Assembly (NCBI RefSeq): GCF_900499005.1
Contig: NZ_LS991317.1
Span: forward strand, 251,222 to 315,221
Direction of reading: 5' to 3'
Length of the DNA stretch: 64,000 nucleotides
Origin: Actinomyces culturomici
GTDB lineage: Bacteria > Actinomycetota > Actinomycetes > Actinomycetales > Actinomycetaceae
Both the position numbers and the translations under genes were made by a program. Numbering within the stretch: position 1 is the stretch's first letter; each line of letters starts with the position of its first letter. The notes under the pieces are model-generated. The model did no database searches, was not told where the DNA came from, and was given only the letters and a program-made list of their open reading frames with translations. This document shows, piece by piece, positions 26,487-35,352 of this stretch.

Positions 26487-27314
26487 TCACTTTCCGAATC
26501 CGGCGGTCAAGCCGGCGACCATCTGCTTGCGTCCCACGATGTAGGCGGCGAGGACCGGCACTGCGGACAACGTAACGGCCGCGAGAATGGCGGGGATGTT
26601 GGACGTGTACTGGCCCTGATAGGTCCACAGCGAAAGCGTGAGGACACGGACGCTTCCCGACTGGGTGAGGATGAGCGGGAAGAGGAAGCCGTTCCACACT
26701 TGGAGCGCCTGGTAGACCCCCGCAGTCGTGATCGCCGGCATCGTCAGCGGAACGACGAGCGTCCGGAGAATCTTCATCTGACTCGCGCCATCGACCGCCA
26801 TCGAGTCGAAGAGCTCCTCGGGAATATCCCTCATGAAGTTCACGATGATCATGACGGTGACCGGAATCGCGAAGGCGATCGAGGGCAGAACAATGCCGGC
26901 CAGGGTGTCGTAAAGGCCCATCTTCACCACGAGGTAGTACACGGGGACGATGACCGCCTGCAGGGGAATCCCGAGTCCGAGAAGGATCAGAGAGAACACC
27001 CGCTGCGATGCCTTGGAGCGCTTGCGAACGATGTAGTACGAGATGAGCACGCAAACGATGAGAATCACGGCGACCGCGACGACGGTGACGATCGCGGTGT
27101 TGAGGAAGTACATCAAGAAGTCGTTCTTGAAGACCTCGACGTAGGCCGCAAAAGTCGGATGCGCGGTCGGCAGAAGCGGGTTCTCGGAGTAGAACGACGA
27201 CTGCGAGCGGAGCGACGTGACGACGATGTAGTAGATCGGCAGGAGCGCGATGATCAGCCACAGCCACCCGAGCGCACCCGAAACGAGCGCGCCGATCTTC
27301 CTGTTGCGGTTCAT
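26487..27314 (-). CDS. Oligosaccharide ABC transporter permease, MalG type
   Basis: A 275-residue membrane protein with six hydrophobic segments and the binding-protein-dependent transport motif FMRDIPEELFDSMAVDGASQMKILRTLVVPLTMPAI near residues 165-200 (the EAA loop that contacts the ATPase). It is the second permease of the CUT1-type importer. The ATG at 27314 overlaps the stop of the first permease as ATGA. No ATPase gene is in the operon, so it must use a shared MsmK/MalK-type ATPase encoded elsewhere, as is usual in this family. Confidence 0.92.
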   Translation of the reverse strand: MNRNRKIGALVSGALGWLWLIIALLPIYYIVVTSLRSQSSFYSENPLLPTAHPTFAAYVEVFKNDFLMYFLNTAIVTVVAVAVILIVCVLISYYIVRKRSKASQRVFSLILLGLGIPLQAVIVPVYYLVVKMGLYDTLAGIVLPSIAFAIPVTVMIIVNFMRDIPEELFDSMAVDGASQMKILRTLVVPLTMPAITTAGVYQALQVWNGFLFPLILTQSGSVRVLTLSLWTYQGQYTSNIPAILAAVTLSAVPVLAAYIVGRKQMVAGLTAGFGK

Positions 27315-28249
27315 AGTCCGCTCACCTGGCTCTCCATCTTGGTCGCACCGGACAGTCGATTGAGTCCGAGCGATAGGGCGAGTCCGACGACCAGGAGAAT
27401 CGTGCCGATGACGGAGGCCTTCCCCATGTCGAAGCTCTTGAATCCGGTGATGTACATATGCAGCGGCAGGATTCGAGTCGCATCGCCCGGCCCGCCGCCC
27501 GTGAGGACGTAGATCAGGTCGAAGTACGTGAGCGCGCCGACGAGCTGAAGAGTGGAGTCGGTGATGATCGTGTACTTGAGCTGCGGAATCGTGATGTGCC
27601 AGAACTGCTGCCACGGCGATGCCCCGTCGAGCGCTGCGGCTTCATACAGAACCTTCGGAATCTGCCGGACACCGCCCTGATAGATCAAGGAGTGGAAGGG
27701 GATGAAGGCCCATGCGATCACGCAGACCGTAACCGGAAGCGCGAGGCTCGTCGAACCGATCCAGTCCTGCTCGAGGAACTTGAGATGAAAGGCTCGGGAG
27801 AGACCGAAGTTGGGATCCAACAGCGACTTGAACGCGATGCCCAGGGCGGCCGACGAGAAGAGAAGGGGCAGGAAGTAGAGGACGGAGAGGAACTCGCGAT
27901 AGCGCTGCTGCTTCCCCATGAAGACTCCGAGGAGGATCGACAGGGGCGTTTGCGCCAGCCACGAGAGCACCATGATCCAGATCGTCAAAGTCATTGCTTT
28001 GAGGGTCGCCGGATCCTTGATGGTTTCAGCCCATTTCGACAGGCCAGCCCAGGATGGGGTGCCGAGTCCATCCCAGTTCATGAAGCTCAGGGCGATCACA
28101 CCGAGGAGCGGAATGATCGCGAAGAGGATGAAGAAGGCGAGTGCGGGGAGGGCGAAGAGCGCATTCGGACCGGAAGCGCGTGCGCCGGTCCGGGCGGCGG
28201 CCCCGGCCCGATGGGAACCGGGGCCGCCGTTGACCGAAGTGACTGCCAT
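27311..28249 (-). CDS. Oligosaccharide ABC transporter permease, MalF type
   Basis: A 312-residue protein with a Gly/Ala/Arg-rich cytoplasmic N-terminus, six hydrophobic segments, and the EAA loop VLYEAAALDGASPWQQFWHITIPQL near residues 200-225. It forms the translocation path with the MalG-type subunit. It starts 13 bases after the binding-protein stop. In Streptomyces the BxlEFG system has the same arrangement and imports xylobiose/xylotriose; the enzyme neighbours here support the same cargo. Confidence 0.92.
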   Translation of the reverse strand: MAVTSVNGGPGSHRAGAAARTGARASGPNALFALPALAFFILFAIIPLLGVIALSFMNWDGLGTPSWAGLSKWAETIKDPATLKAMTLTIWIMVLSWLAQTPLSILLGVFMGKQQRYREFLSVLYFLPLLFSSAALGIAFKSLLDPNFGLSRAFHLKFLEQDWIGSTSLALPVTVCVIAWAFIPFHSLIYQGGVRQIPKVLYEAAALDGASPWQQFWHITIPQLKYTIITDSTLQLVGALTYFDLIYVLTGGGPGDATRILPLHMYITGFKSFDMGKASVIGTILLVVGLALSLGLNRLSGATKMESQVSGL

Positions 28250-28262
28250 GATCAGAGGATCA

Positions 28263-29570
28263 TCACTTGATCGTCGCGTTCATCGTATCGACGAACTGCT
28301 GGGGCGTGATCGAGAGGTTGAAGAGCTGCTGAATGTTGTCGAGGAGGACCTGGGAGGTGTCGGACGGAAGCTCCTGGTCCCACGAGAGCTGGAAGTTGGA
28401 GGAGTTGAGGACGAGGTTGTAACCGAAGGAGACGAAGTCGGCCTGGTCCGTGCCCTCGATGAACTTCTGGGCATCCTTCGTCACAGGAATGTCGCCGCCC
28501 TCGACCATGGCCTTCACGTAGTCGTCGGAGAACATGTTGTCGAGGTACTTCTTGGCACTGGTCTGCGCCGCCTCCGAAGCCGTCGCGGAGACGGACCAGA
28601 AGTTGGACTGGTTGCCGACGATCGCCGAGGGATCGCCCTTGCCGTCGGCGACGGTCGGGAACGCCGCGAACCCGAGGTTGCCCGCCTTCACGAAGTCGGG
28701 GGAGTCCGTGAGGAACGTGCCGTAGGCCCACGATCCCTGGAGGAGCATCGCGGCCTTCCCGGTGTGGACCAGAGCGACGTCGGCGTTGCTGTCGGCGACG
28801 ACCGAACCGAAGGTGTCGCCGAACGCGCCCGCCTTCACGAGGTCCTGAATCTTCGTGAGGGCTTCGAGCACTGCGGGGTCGGACCAGGCGTCCTTCTCAT
28901 TCGCCGCGATCTTCTTGAAGACATCGGAGCCGCCGACCCGGTCGAACATGTACTCGAGCCACATCATGTTCGTCCACTTGGAAGCGCCGGCGAGCGCGAT
29001 CGGAATGACACCCTCCGACTTGAAGGTGTCGACCGCCGAGAGGAGCTCGTCCCAGGTCGTCGGAACGGAGATGCCGGCCTGGTCGAAGAGCTGCTTGTTG
29101 TAGTAGAGGACGACGGGCTGCGTGCCGATATTCGGAACGCCGTACACCTTGCCATCGACCTTGCCGCCTTCGGCGATCGACGGGATGACCTTGTCGAGAA
29201 CGGTCTGCGTATCGGCGGTGATGTCGACGACCTTGTTGGCGGCGACGTAGTCCTTGAGGGTTGCGCCACCCCATCCGAAGATGAGCGTCGGAGCGTTGCC
29301 CGAGCCGATCGCGGTCCTGACCTTCTCCTTGTACGCGTCGTTGGCGAACCACTCGGTCTTGATGGTGTTGTCGGGATTCGCCGAGTTCCACGAGTCGAAG
29401 GAATCCTTCCAGATCGTCTCGTGGGTACCGCCGGTGAGCACCCAGGCGGAGGCGGAGCCGGACGAGTCCGAGGCTCCGCTCGGCTGGGCGCCGCCGGAGC
29501 ATGCGGAGAGGAGCAGCGAGGCCGTAATGCCGAGGGCCCCCACCACTGAGAGTCGCTTCTTGAGGTTCAT
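28263..29570 (-). CDS. Xylo-oligosaccharide-type extracellular binding lipoprotein
   Basis: A 435-residue protein with a lipoprotein signal peptide (MNLKKRLSVVGALG, lipobox LSAC, Cys24), then a family 1 extracellular solute-binding fold: HETIWKDSFDSWNSANPD near residue 50, FGWGGATLKDYV near 98 and TTWDELLSAVDTFK near 175. It is anchored outside the membrane and delivers oligosaccharide to the permeases. It is first in the operon, downstream of a strong promoter and a palindromic operator. The cargo is inferred from the neighbours: GH120, GH3 and AXE1 enzymes for xylan fragments. Confidence 0.9.
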   Translation of the reverse strand: MNLKKRLSVVGALGITASLLLSACSGGAQPSGASDSSGSASAWVLTGGTHETIWKDSFDSWNSANPDNTIKTEWFANDAYKEKVRTAIGSGNAPTLIFGWGGATLKDYVAANKVVDITADTQTVLDKVIPSIAEGGKVDGKVYGVPNIGTQPVVLYYNKQLFDQAGISVPTTWDELLSAVDTFKSEGVIPIALAGASKWTNMMWLEYMFDRVGGSDVFKKIAANEKDAWSDPAVLEALTKIQDLVKAGAFGDTFGSVVADSNADVALVHTGKAAMLLQGSWAYGTFLTDSPDFVKAGNLGFAAFPTVADGKGDPSAIVGNQSNFWSVSATASEAAQTSAKKYLDNMFSDDYVKAMVEGGDIPVTKDAQKFIEGTDQADFVSFGYNLVLNSSNFQLSWDQELPSDTSQVLLDNIQQLFNLSITPQQFVDTMNATIK

Positions 29571-29671
29571 GGGATCTTCCTTCTTCGATCGTCGATGACC
29601 ACTTTGGATGACACGTGCGCCGATACCTCCCGACGCACCCCCCGGCGGGCTTCGGTTCGATCGACCATGAT

Positions 29672-29684
29672 CGAAACTATTTCG
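29672..29684. promoter_or_regulatory. LacI-type operator O1 (xylan operon leader)
   Basis: CGAAACTATTTCG is a dyad with CGAAA/TTTCG arms. It lies about 22 bases past the -10 box of the binding-protein promoter, where a bound repressor would block transcription. An identical 13-mer occurs at 29781. Confidence 0.65.
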
Positions 29685-29705
29685 GACGCTCGCCTTCGTG
29701 TCTTT

Positions 29706-29733
29706 AGTTTAGTAGCGCACCTATATCTGTCAA
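29706..29733 (-). promoter_or_regulatory. Promoter of the xylo-oligosaccharide operon
   Basis: Read on the minus strand, TTGACA (29733-29728) and TAAACT (29711-29706) are separated by 16 bases. It drives the binding-protein gene starting at 29570; the leader of roughly 130 bases holds operator O1. Confidence 0.65.
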
Positions 29734-29780
29734 TCCCTGAATCATCACGAATCCATTACGGCTCGATGTACGATGCATGT

Positions 29781-29793
29781 CGAAACTATTTCG
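29781..29793. promoter_or_regulatory. LacI-type operator O2 (in front of the regulator)
   Basis: This is the second exact copy of CGAAACTATTTCG, 109 bases from O1 (start to start). It sits just after a TACGAT (29769-29774) -10-like box and before the regulator ATG at 29822, suggesting autoregulation and possible looping between the two sites. Confidence 0.65.
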
Positions 29794-29821
29794 CACCTCC
29801 CGGAAGGACGACCCGACGGAC

Positions 29822-30922
29822 ATGACACGGACGCAAGGACTATCGGGGCGCCCCACGCTCTCCGACGTCGCCCGACTCGCCGGCGTCTCGACCGCGGCCG
29901 CATCCAAGGCCCTGAATCATCGCAAGGACGTCTCCCGCTCGACCCATGAACGCGTGATCGCAGCGGCGACCGACCTCGGTTATGTGGGAAGAAGCAACAT
30001 CAGCGCGGTTCCTCAGATCGCATTCGTCGTGGACACCTTCAGTTCGCTCTATACCGCTCAAGTCCTTGCCGGAGCCTGCATCGAGGCGGCCGCACAGGGC
30101 ATCTACCTCAACACGACCCATCTCGAAGTCGACGGCGATTCAGAGGATGTTCCGCTGACGCCGACGTGGCTGCGTTCGATCGCCAAGACACACATCGGCC
30201 TCATCGTCGTCACGACTCCGCTGTCCGGTGCGCTTCGTTCGACGTGCTCGCGCCTCGGTCTCCCATTGGTCGCCGTCGACCCCACGACGGCGCCTCGCGA
30301 CGGCCTTGTGACGATCGGAGCGACGAATTGGAACGCCTCGATGGAGGCGACGGAGCTCCTCATTTCTCTTGGCCATCGGAGAATCGCGTTCGTCGGCGGA
30401 CCGGAGACCTCGGTTCCCTCCTTCGAGAGGTACCAGGGATATCTCTCCGCTTTGAAGGCGCATGACGTCCCACACGCCTCGAACCTCGTACGGTGGTCGG
30501 ACTTCTGCTTCCCCGGAGGAGTCTCCGCAGGTGACTCACTGCTGAGCCTTCGACCCGAGGAACGACCCACCGGGTTCATCTGCGCCTCCGATTGGATCGC
30601 CCTCGGCGTCATGGATGCGGCCCGCCGACGCGGCATGGAGATTCCCCGTGACATCTCCGTCATCGGTTTCGACGATACGGAGATCGCCTCGACATCGACC
30701 CCGCGGATGACCGTCGTCCGTCAACCGATGAGGGAGCTCGGTTCGACGGCCGTCCGAGCGATCCTCACACTCCAGAGCAAGCCAGATGCCATGAGTCCGA
30801 TGCGTCTCGCCACCGAGCTCATTGTCAGAGAGACAACGGGACCCGTTCCGGCACGAGTTCTTCCCGATTCATCCGTCGACTCGACACGTATGACCCCCTC
30901 GCCGGACCTCCCCGTCGGTTGA
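29822..30922 (+). CDS. LacI-family regulator of the xylan operon
   Basis: A 366-residue LacI/GalR protein with an N-terminal HTH at about residues 10-35 (TLSDVARLAGVSTAAASKALNH, including the hinge-proximal helix) and a sugar-binding domain. DWIALGVMDAARRRG near residue 260 and VIGFDDTEIASTSTPRMTVV near 280 are typical. I set the start at the ATG at 29822 because an upstream ATG (29777) lies across operator O2 and lacks a ribosome site, though it is in frame. It is divergent from the xylo-oligosaccharide operon, and the pair of identical dyads in between marks it as the local repressor, with xylose or xylobiose as the probable inducer. Confidence 0.83.
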   Translation: MTRTQGLSGRPTLSDVARLAGVSTAAASKALNHRKDVSRSTHERVIAAATDLGYVGRSNISAVPQIAFVVDTFSSLYTAQVLAGACIEAAAQGIYLNTTHLEVDGDSEDVPLTPTWLRSIAKTHIGLIVVTTPLSGALRSTCSRLGLPLVAVDPTTAPRDGLVTIGATNWNASMEATELLISLGHRRIAFVGGPETSVPSFERYQGYLSALKAHDVPHASNLVRWSDFCFPGGVSAGDSLLSLRPEERPTGFICASDWIALGVMDAARRRGMEIPRDISVIGFDDTEIASTSTPRMTVVRQPMRELGSTAVRAILTLQSKPDAMSPMRLATELIVRETTGPVPARVLPDSSVDSTRMTPSPDLPVG

Positions 30923-30955
30923 GACGCCCCGCCCCGGCTCCTTCCACGAGTGCGG

Positions 30956-32434
30956 CTACCGCTCTGCGCCCTCGTCGCCCAGGCGAAGGTCCGGCGAGCG
31001 CCGCAACGCACCGCGTACCGACGGCATCGAGACGACCGCGAGCGCGAGTGCCGCGAGCGCGAACCCGACGACCGTGGCGAAGCCGCCGCGCGCGCCGAAG
31101 CGGTCGATCGCGGCGCCCGCGACGATGTTCGACAGGGACATCCCGATGACCCACATCGAGCCGAAGAGGGCCATGCCCTCGGTGAAGCGGGCGGCCGGGA
31201 CGATCCGCATGAAGATCTGGTTGATGTTGACGATCGTCGGCGCCTGGAAGAGTCCCGCGATGAGCATGACGACCGCGGCGAAGGGCATCGAGTCGACGAG
31301 GACGAGGAGCGAGCAGGAGATGGCGAGCGCGGCGAGCCCGATGTAGAAGCGCGCCCACAGCGCGCCGGGCCAGGTCCGCATCCCGTAGACGAGCGCGCCG
31401 ATCATCGAGCCGCCGGAGAAGCACGCGGTGACGGTGCCCGCCCACGCCTGGACGTCGAGTTCGCGCGCGAAGGCGACGATCGCGATGCCGGTCGTCGACT
31501 GGAAGGCGCCGTAGAAGACGAGGACGAGGAGGAGCACCGCGAAAGTCGGCGTCCACAGCCGTTCGTGGATCCTCGTGGACGAGGCCGGGGCGGGGCGCTC
31601 CTCGGGCGCGGACGCGTGCCCTGCCGGATCGTTCGCAGTGCCGTCGCGATCCGGATCGCCATCGGCCTCCGCGTCGGAGGGGAGGGAGCCGGGCAGCGGC
31701 GGGTAGTCGGCGTCGACGCCGGGAGCCGCGACGCCGGGAAGGACGGCGGTGTCCTCGATCGTCGGATCGCTCGGCTCGCGCCGGCGCCGCAGCGGGAGCG
31801 GAGCCCCGGGAACGAGCGGAGCCGGCTCGTGGGTCGAGTCGCCGAGAAGGAGATGGAGGCCGACGAGGATCGTCGCGACGCCGAAGACGAGCGCCGCGAC
31901 CGGCGACACGAGGGTCGCGAGGGCCGTCGCGATTGGGGTCGAAAGGACCCACATGCACTCCTCGGCGACCGAGGTGAGGGAGAGGGCCGAGGGCATCGCG
32001 CCCGGATCGGAGCGCAGGGCGACCCGCCACCTCGCGCGGATGAGCGAGCCGCCGGGCACGCTGACGCCGAGCATCACGACGACCGCGACGAGCACCCAAT
32101 ACGGGGGCCGCAGGACGAGGACGAGGCCGAGGAGCGCGATCGAGGCGAGCCAGAAGGCGCCGACCATGGTCGCGACCCGCTTCTGCCCCCACTTGTCGAT
32201 CGCGCGCCCGACGTTCGGGCCGAAGAGGGCGCCGGCGACCGACATCACCGCGGCGGCGACGCCCGCGCTCGAATAGGAGCCGTAGCCGTCGCGCGCGCCG
32301 ATGAGGAGCGCCATGTTCACCATTCCGTAGGGGAATTGGACGATGACGCCTCCGAGGAGGAAACGGGCGACGCGGGGACGGCGGAGGAGGGCCGCGTAGA
32401 CGCGCAGCCCTCCTCCGCTCCTCGTTCCGGTCAC
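30956..32434 (-). CDS. MFS transporter coupled to xylB
   Basis: A 492-residue membrane protein with about 12 hydrophobic segments split by a long cytoplasmic loop (about residues 210-290) that is unusually rich in Pro, Ala and Asp. N-terminal features (LLRRPRVARFLLGGV, NVGRAIDKWGQKRV) fit the MFS drug/sugar-efflux branch rather than the sugar-porter branch. Its GTG start (32434) overlaps the xylB stop as GTGA, so it is translated with xylA and xylB. It could export surplus xylose or a toxic pentose product, or import xylose; I cannot tell. Confidence 0.75.
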   Translation of the reverse strand: MTGTRSGGGLRVYAALLRRPRVARFLLGGVIVQFPYGMVNMALLIGARDGYGSYSSAGVAAAVMSVAGALFGPNVGRAIDKWGQKRVATMVGAFWLASIALLGLVLVLRPPYWVLVAVVVMLGVSVPGGSLIRARWRVALRSDPGAMPSALSLTSVAEECMWVLSTPIATALATLVSPVAALVFGVATILVGLHLLLGDSTHEPAPLVPGAPLPLRRRREPSDPTIEDTAVLPGVAAPGVDADYPPLPGSLPSDAEADGDPDRDGTANDPAGHASAPEERPAPASSTRIHERLWTPTFAVLLLVLVFYGAFQSTTGIAIVAFARELDVQAWAGTVTACFSGGSMIGALVYGMRTWPGALWARFYIGLAALAISCSLLVLVDSMPFAAVVMLIAGLFQAPTIVNINQIFMRIVPAARFTEGMALFGSMWVIGMSLSNIVAGAAIDRFGARGGFATVVGFALAALALAVVSMPSVRGALRRSPDLRLGDEGAER

Positions 32435-33789
32435 TCGCGCTCGGCGAGGACTCGGGCGGCCTGCTTCGCGGCGCCGAGGGCGACGTACTCGCCGGCCTCG
32501 GGCATCTCGATCGTCGCGTCGAGCTTCTCGGCCGCGAGCGCCTGGACGGCGGTCGACTTCGCGCCGCCGCCGACGATGAGGACGCGGTCGAGCGGCACGC
32601 CGAGGGCGCGCATCGCGTCGAGGGCGTACCGCATGAGGGCGAGGAGGCCCTCGACGGTCGCGCGGGCGACGTGGGCGCGGTCGGAGTTCGCGAGGGTCAT
32701 CCCGCGCAGCTCGGCGGTCGCATCCGGAAGGTTCGGGGTGCGCTCGCCCTCGAAGTAGGGGATGAGTTCGAGGCCGCCGGCGTCCGGGACGGAGAGGGCG
32801 TACTCGTCGAACTCCTTGTAGTCGAGTCCGGTCACCTTCATCATCGCGTCGATGATGCGCGAGGCGTTGAGGGTGCAGGCGAGCGGGAGCCAGTTGCCGG
32901 AGGCGTCGGAGAATCCGGTGACGAGGCCCGAGGGGTCGGCGACGGAGGTCGCCGAGACCGCGGCGACGACGCCGGAGGTGCCGAGAGAGAGGAGCGCCGA
33001 TCCCGGCTCGAGGCCGACGCCGAGGGCGGAGGCGGCGTTGTCGCCGGCGCCCGGGCCGAGGACGATCTCGCCCCAGCCGCGCTCGGGGTCGCCGTGGCCG
33101 ATCGCGTCCCACGGGCCCGCGATCTTCGGCAGGACGATGCGCGCGGCCTCGTCCTCGGAGATCTTGAGCGCGGAGGCGAGGATGTCGCGCCGGTAGGTCG
33201 GGGTCTCGCGGGCCATGTACCCGGTGCCGGAGGCGTCGGAGCGGTCGGTGGCGAGCGCCTCGAGGGAGGGGCGGCCCATGATCCGCCACGTGAGGTAGTC
33301 GTGGGGGAGGCAGATCGCGGCGATGCGCGCGACGTTCTCCGGCTCGTTGTCGGCGACCCAGCGCAGCTTCGTCACGGTGAGGGAGGCGACCGGGACCGAT
33401 CCGGTGGCGTCAGCCCACCAGGCGACGCCCTGCGAGCCCGCGTCGTCGCGCCCGTCCGCGCCGCGCTCTCTGATGAGGTCGCGGGCGGCTCCGGCCGAGC
33501 GGGTGTCGTTCCACAGGAGCGCGGGGCGGATGACCTCGCCCCCCTCGTCGAGGAGGACCATGCCGTGCTGCTGGCCGCCGACCGAGAGGGCGGCGACGTC
33601 GTCGAGGCCGCCGACGAGCTCGACCGCTTCGAGGAAGGCTTCCCACCACTTCTCGGGATCGACTTCGGTGCCGTCGGGGTGGGAGGCCTTGCCCTGGCGG
33701 ACGATGACCTTGTGCTCGGGGTCGTAGACGACGACCTTGCAGGACTGGGTCGAGGTGTCGACGCCGGCGACGTAGGGGCGGGTGCTCAT
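32431..33789 (-). CDS. xylB: Xylulokinase
   Basis: A 452-residue FGGY kinase beginning YVAGVDTSTQSCKVVVYD. It has the xylulokinase signature SVGGQQHGMVLLD near residue 73, LLWNDTRSA, GPGAGDNAASALG near 245 with SLGTSGVVAAVS, and the C-terminal IVGGGAKSTAV loop near 385. It converts D-xylulose to D-xylulose 5-phosphate with ATP. GGAG lies 7 bases before the ATG at 33789. It follows xylA on the same strand with a strong hairpin in the 130-base gap, so xylB expression may be lower than xylA. Confidence 0.95.
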   Translation of the reverse strand: MSTRPYVAGVDTSTQSCKVVVYDPEHKVIVRQGKASHPDGTEVDPEKWWEAFLEAVELVGGLDDVAALSVGGQQHGMVLLDEGGEVIRPALLWNDTRSAGAARDLIRERGADGRDDAGSQGVAWWADATGSVPVASLTVTKLRWVADNEPENVARIAAICLPHDYLTWRIMGRPSLEALATDRSDASGTGYMARETPTYRRDILASALKISEDEAARIVLPKIAGPWDAIGHGDPERGWGEIVLGPGAGDNAASALGVGLEPGSALLSLGTSGVVAAVSATSVADPSGLVTGFSDASGNWLPLACTLNASRIIDAMMKVTGLDYKEFDEYALSVPDAGGLELIPYFEGERTPNLPDATAELRGMTLANSDRAHVARATVEGLLALMRYALDAMRALGVPLDRVLIVGGGAKSTAVQALAAEKLDATIEMPEAGEYVALGAAKQAARVLAERE

Positions 33790-33866
33790 GGGTGTCTCCA
33801 GAACTTCCTTGTCGTGGACGAGCGCGGAGCCCGCGGGCGCGGGGAGTCCGCCATCGGGATGAGTGC

Positions 33867-33910
33867 GGAGCGGGCGGCCCTGGAAAGCGTATTCCAGGGC
33901 CGCCCGCTCC
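33867..33910. terminator. 19-bp perfect hairpin between xylA and xylB
   Basis: Arms 33867-33885 and 33892-33910 pair perfectly with a 6-base loop, beginning 9 bases after the xylA stop. It lacks a T-tract. It is a candidate attenuator or RNA-stability element that lowers xylB relative to xylA. Confidence 0.7.
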
Positions 33911-33919
33911 GGGGGCTTC

Positions 33920-35272
33920 TCAGGCGCGGCCAAGGGTGTCGACGATGTAGTTGTTGATCGTCGCCTTGACGGCCTCGAGGTGGTCGGACTTCACCGCGGC
34001 GACGAGGTCGGCCTGCGGAACGTCGAGGGCGTACTCCTCGAGGGAGGCGAGGGTGGCGGTGCCGTCCTCGACGGTCGCGCCGATGCCGGAGTCGAAGGAC
34101 GAGTAGCGCTCGCCGACGAGATCCTCGATGAACTTGTCCTCGTGCATGCGGGCCGCGACGAGGAGGCCGGCCGCGTAGGAGTCCATGCCGACGATGTGGG
34201 CCTGGAAGAGGTCCTCGGCGGTGAAGGACGTGCGGCGCGGCTTCGCGTCGAAGTTGAGGCCGCCGTGCGGGCCGATCGAGCCCTCGGCGAGGACCTCGTG
34301 CATGACGGCGGTCGTCTCGTAGAGGTCCGACGGGAACTCGTCGATGTCCCAGCCGATGAGCTTGTCGCCCTGGTTGGCGTCGAGCGAGCCGAGCATGCCG
34401 GCGGCGCGGGCGACGCGGATCTCGTGCTGGTAGGTGTGGCCGGCGAGGTTCGCATGGTTGCCCTCGAGGTTGAGCTTGAACTTGTCGGCGAGGTCGTAGC
34501 TCTGGAGGAAGGCGATCGAGGTAGCGGCGTCGAAGTCGTACTGGTGAGCGGTCGGCTCCTTGGGCTTCGGCTCGAGCATGAACTGGGCGTCGAGGCCGAT
34601 CTCGGCGGCGTAGTCGACGCACATGTGGAAGAAGCGGGCGATGTGGTCCTGCTCGCGCTTGAGGTCGGTGTTCCACAGGTTCTCGTAGCCCTCGCGGCCG
34701 CCCCAGAACACGTAGTTCTCGGCGCCGAGGCGCTTGGCGATCTCGAGGGAGTGCTTGAGCTGGCCGCCGGCGTAGGCGTAGATCTCGGCGAAGGGCGAGG
34801 TCGCGGCGCCGGAGAGGAAGCGGCGGTTGGTGAAGAGGGAGGAGGTGTTCCACAGGAGCTTGATGCCCGAGTCCTTCTTCAGCTCCTCGATGCGGTCGAC
34901 GACCCTGTCGAGGTTGGCGTTCGTCTCGCGGAGGGTGTCGCCCTCGGGGGCGATGTCGCGGTCGTGGAAGCAGAAGTACTCGACGCCGAGGGCCTTGTAG
35001 AAGTCGAAGGCGTAGTCGACCTTCGCGAGCGCGAGATCGAGGGGCTTGGAGTACTTGCCATCGAAGGGGCGCTGCGCGGTGCCCTCGCCGAAGGGGTCGA
35101 CGAGTCGCTGCTCGAAGGTGTGCCAGTAGGCGACGCCGAAGCGCAGCCACTCCTTCATCGTCTTGCCGGCGACGACGCGGTCGGCGTCGTAGTAGCGGAA
35201 GCCGAGGCCCTGGCGGAGCGACTCTGTTCCGACGTAGGGGATCTTCTCGATGTTCCAGAGATTGTCAGACAT
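33920..35272 (-). CDS. xylA: Xylose isomerase
   Basis: A 450-residue enzyme of the longer (class II) xylose isomerase type. [13 protein letters not shown] near residue 100 holds the catalytic His, [16 protein letters not shown] near 190 and [16 protein letters not shown] near 272 hold the metal ligands, and the [14 protein letters not shown] near 330 is a family signature. It isomerises D-xylose to D-xylulose in the cytoplasm. It starts at the ATG at 35272 and is divergent from a ROK-type repressor. A palindromic operator overlaps its -10 box, so expression should be xylose-inducible. Confidence 0.97.
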   Translation of the reverse strand: MSDNLWNIEKIPYVGTESLRQGLGFRYYDADRVVAGKTMKEWLRFGVAYWHTFEQRLVDPFGEGTAQRPFDGKYSKPLDLALAKVDYAFDFYKALGVEYFCFHDRDIAPEGDTLRETNANLDRVVDRIEELKKDSGIKLLWNTSSLFTNRRFLSGAATSPFAEIYAYAGGQLKHSLEIAKRLGAENYVFWGGREGYENLWNTDLKREQDHIARFFHMCVDYAAEIGLDAQFMLEPKPKEPTAHQYDFDAATSIAFLQSYDLADKFKLNLEGNHANLAGHTYQHEIRVARAAGMLGSLDANQGDKLIGWDIDEFPSDLYETTAVMHEVLAEGSIGPHGGLNFDAKPRRTSFTAEDLFQAHIVGMDSYAAGLLVAARMHEDKFIEDLVGERYSSFDSGIGATVEDGTATLASLEEYALDVPQADLVAAVKSDHLEAVKATINNYIVDTLGRA

Positions 35273-35302
35273 GGGTGCCTCTCTGAGGATCAGTGGGCGG
35301 GT

Positions 35303-35320
35303 TTTTGTTACATAACAAAA
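35303..35320. promoter_or_regulatory. XylR-type operator on the xylA promoter
   Basis: TTTTGTTA-CA-TAACAAAA is a perfect 8-bp inverted repeat. It touches the xylA -10 box and covers the expected start of transcription. The AT-rich TTTGTT...AACAAA form resembles the ROK-family XylR operators of Gram-positive bacteria and stands out from the local GC-rich sequence. Confidence 0.75.
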
Positions 35321-35348
35321 CATAGTGGTCGAAATGCACTAGAGTCAA
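35319..35348 (-). promoter_or_regulatory. xylA promoter
   Basis: Read on the minus strand, TTGACT (35348-35343) and TATGTT (35324-35319) are separated by 18 bases. The operator at 35303-35320 overlaps the downstream end of the -10 box. Confidence 0.7.
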
Positions 35349-35352
35349 GGGC

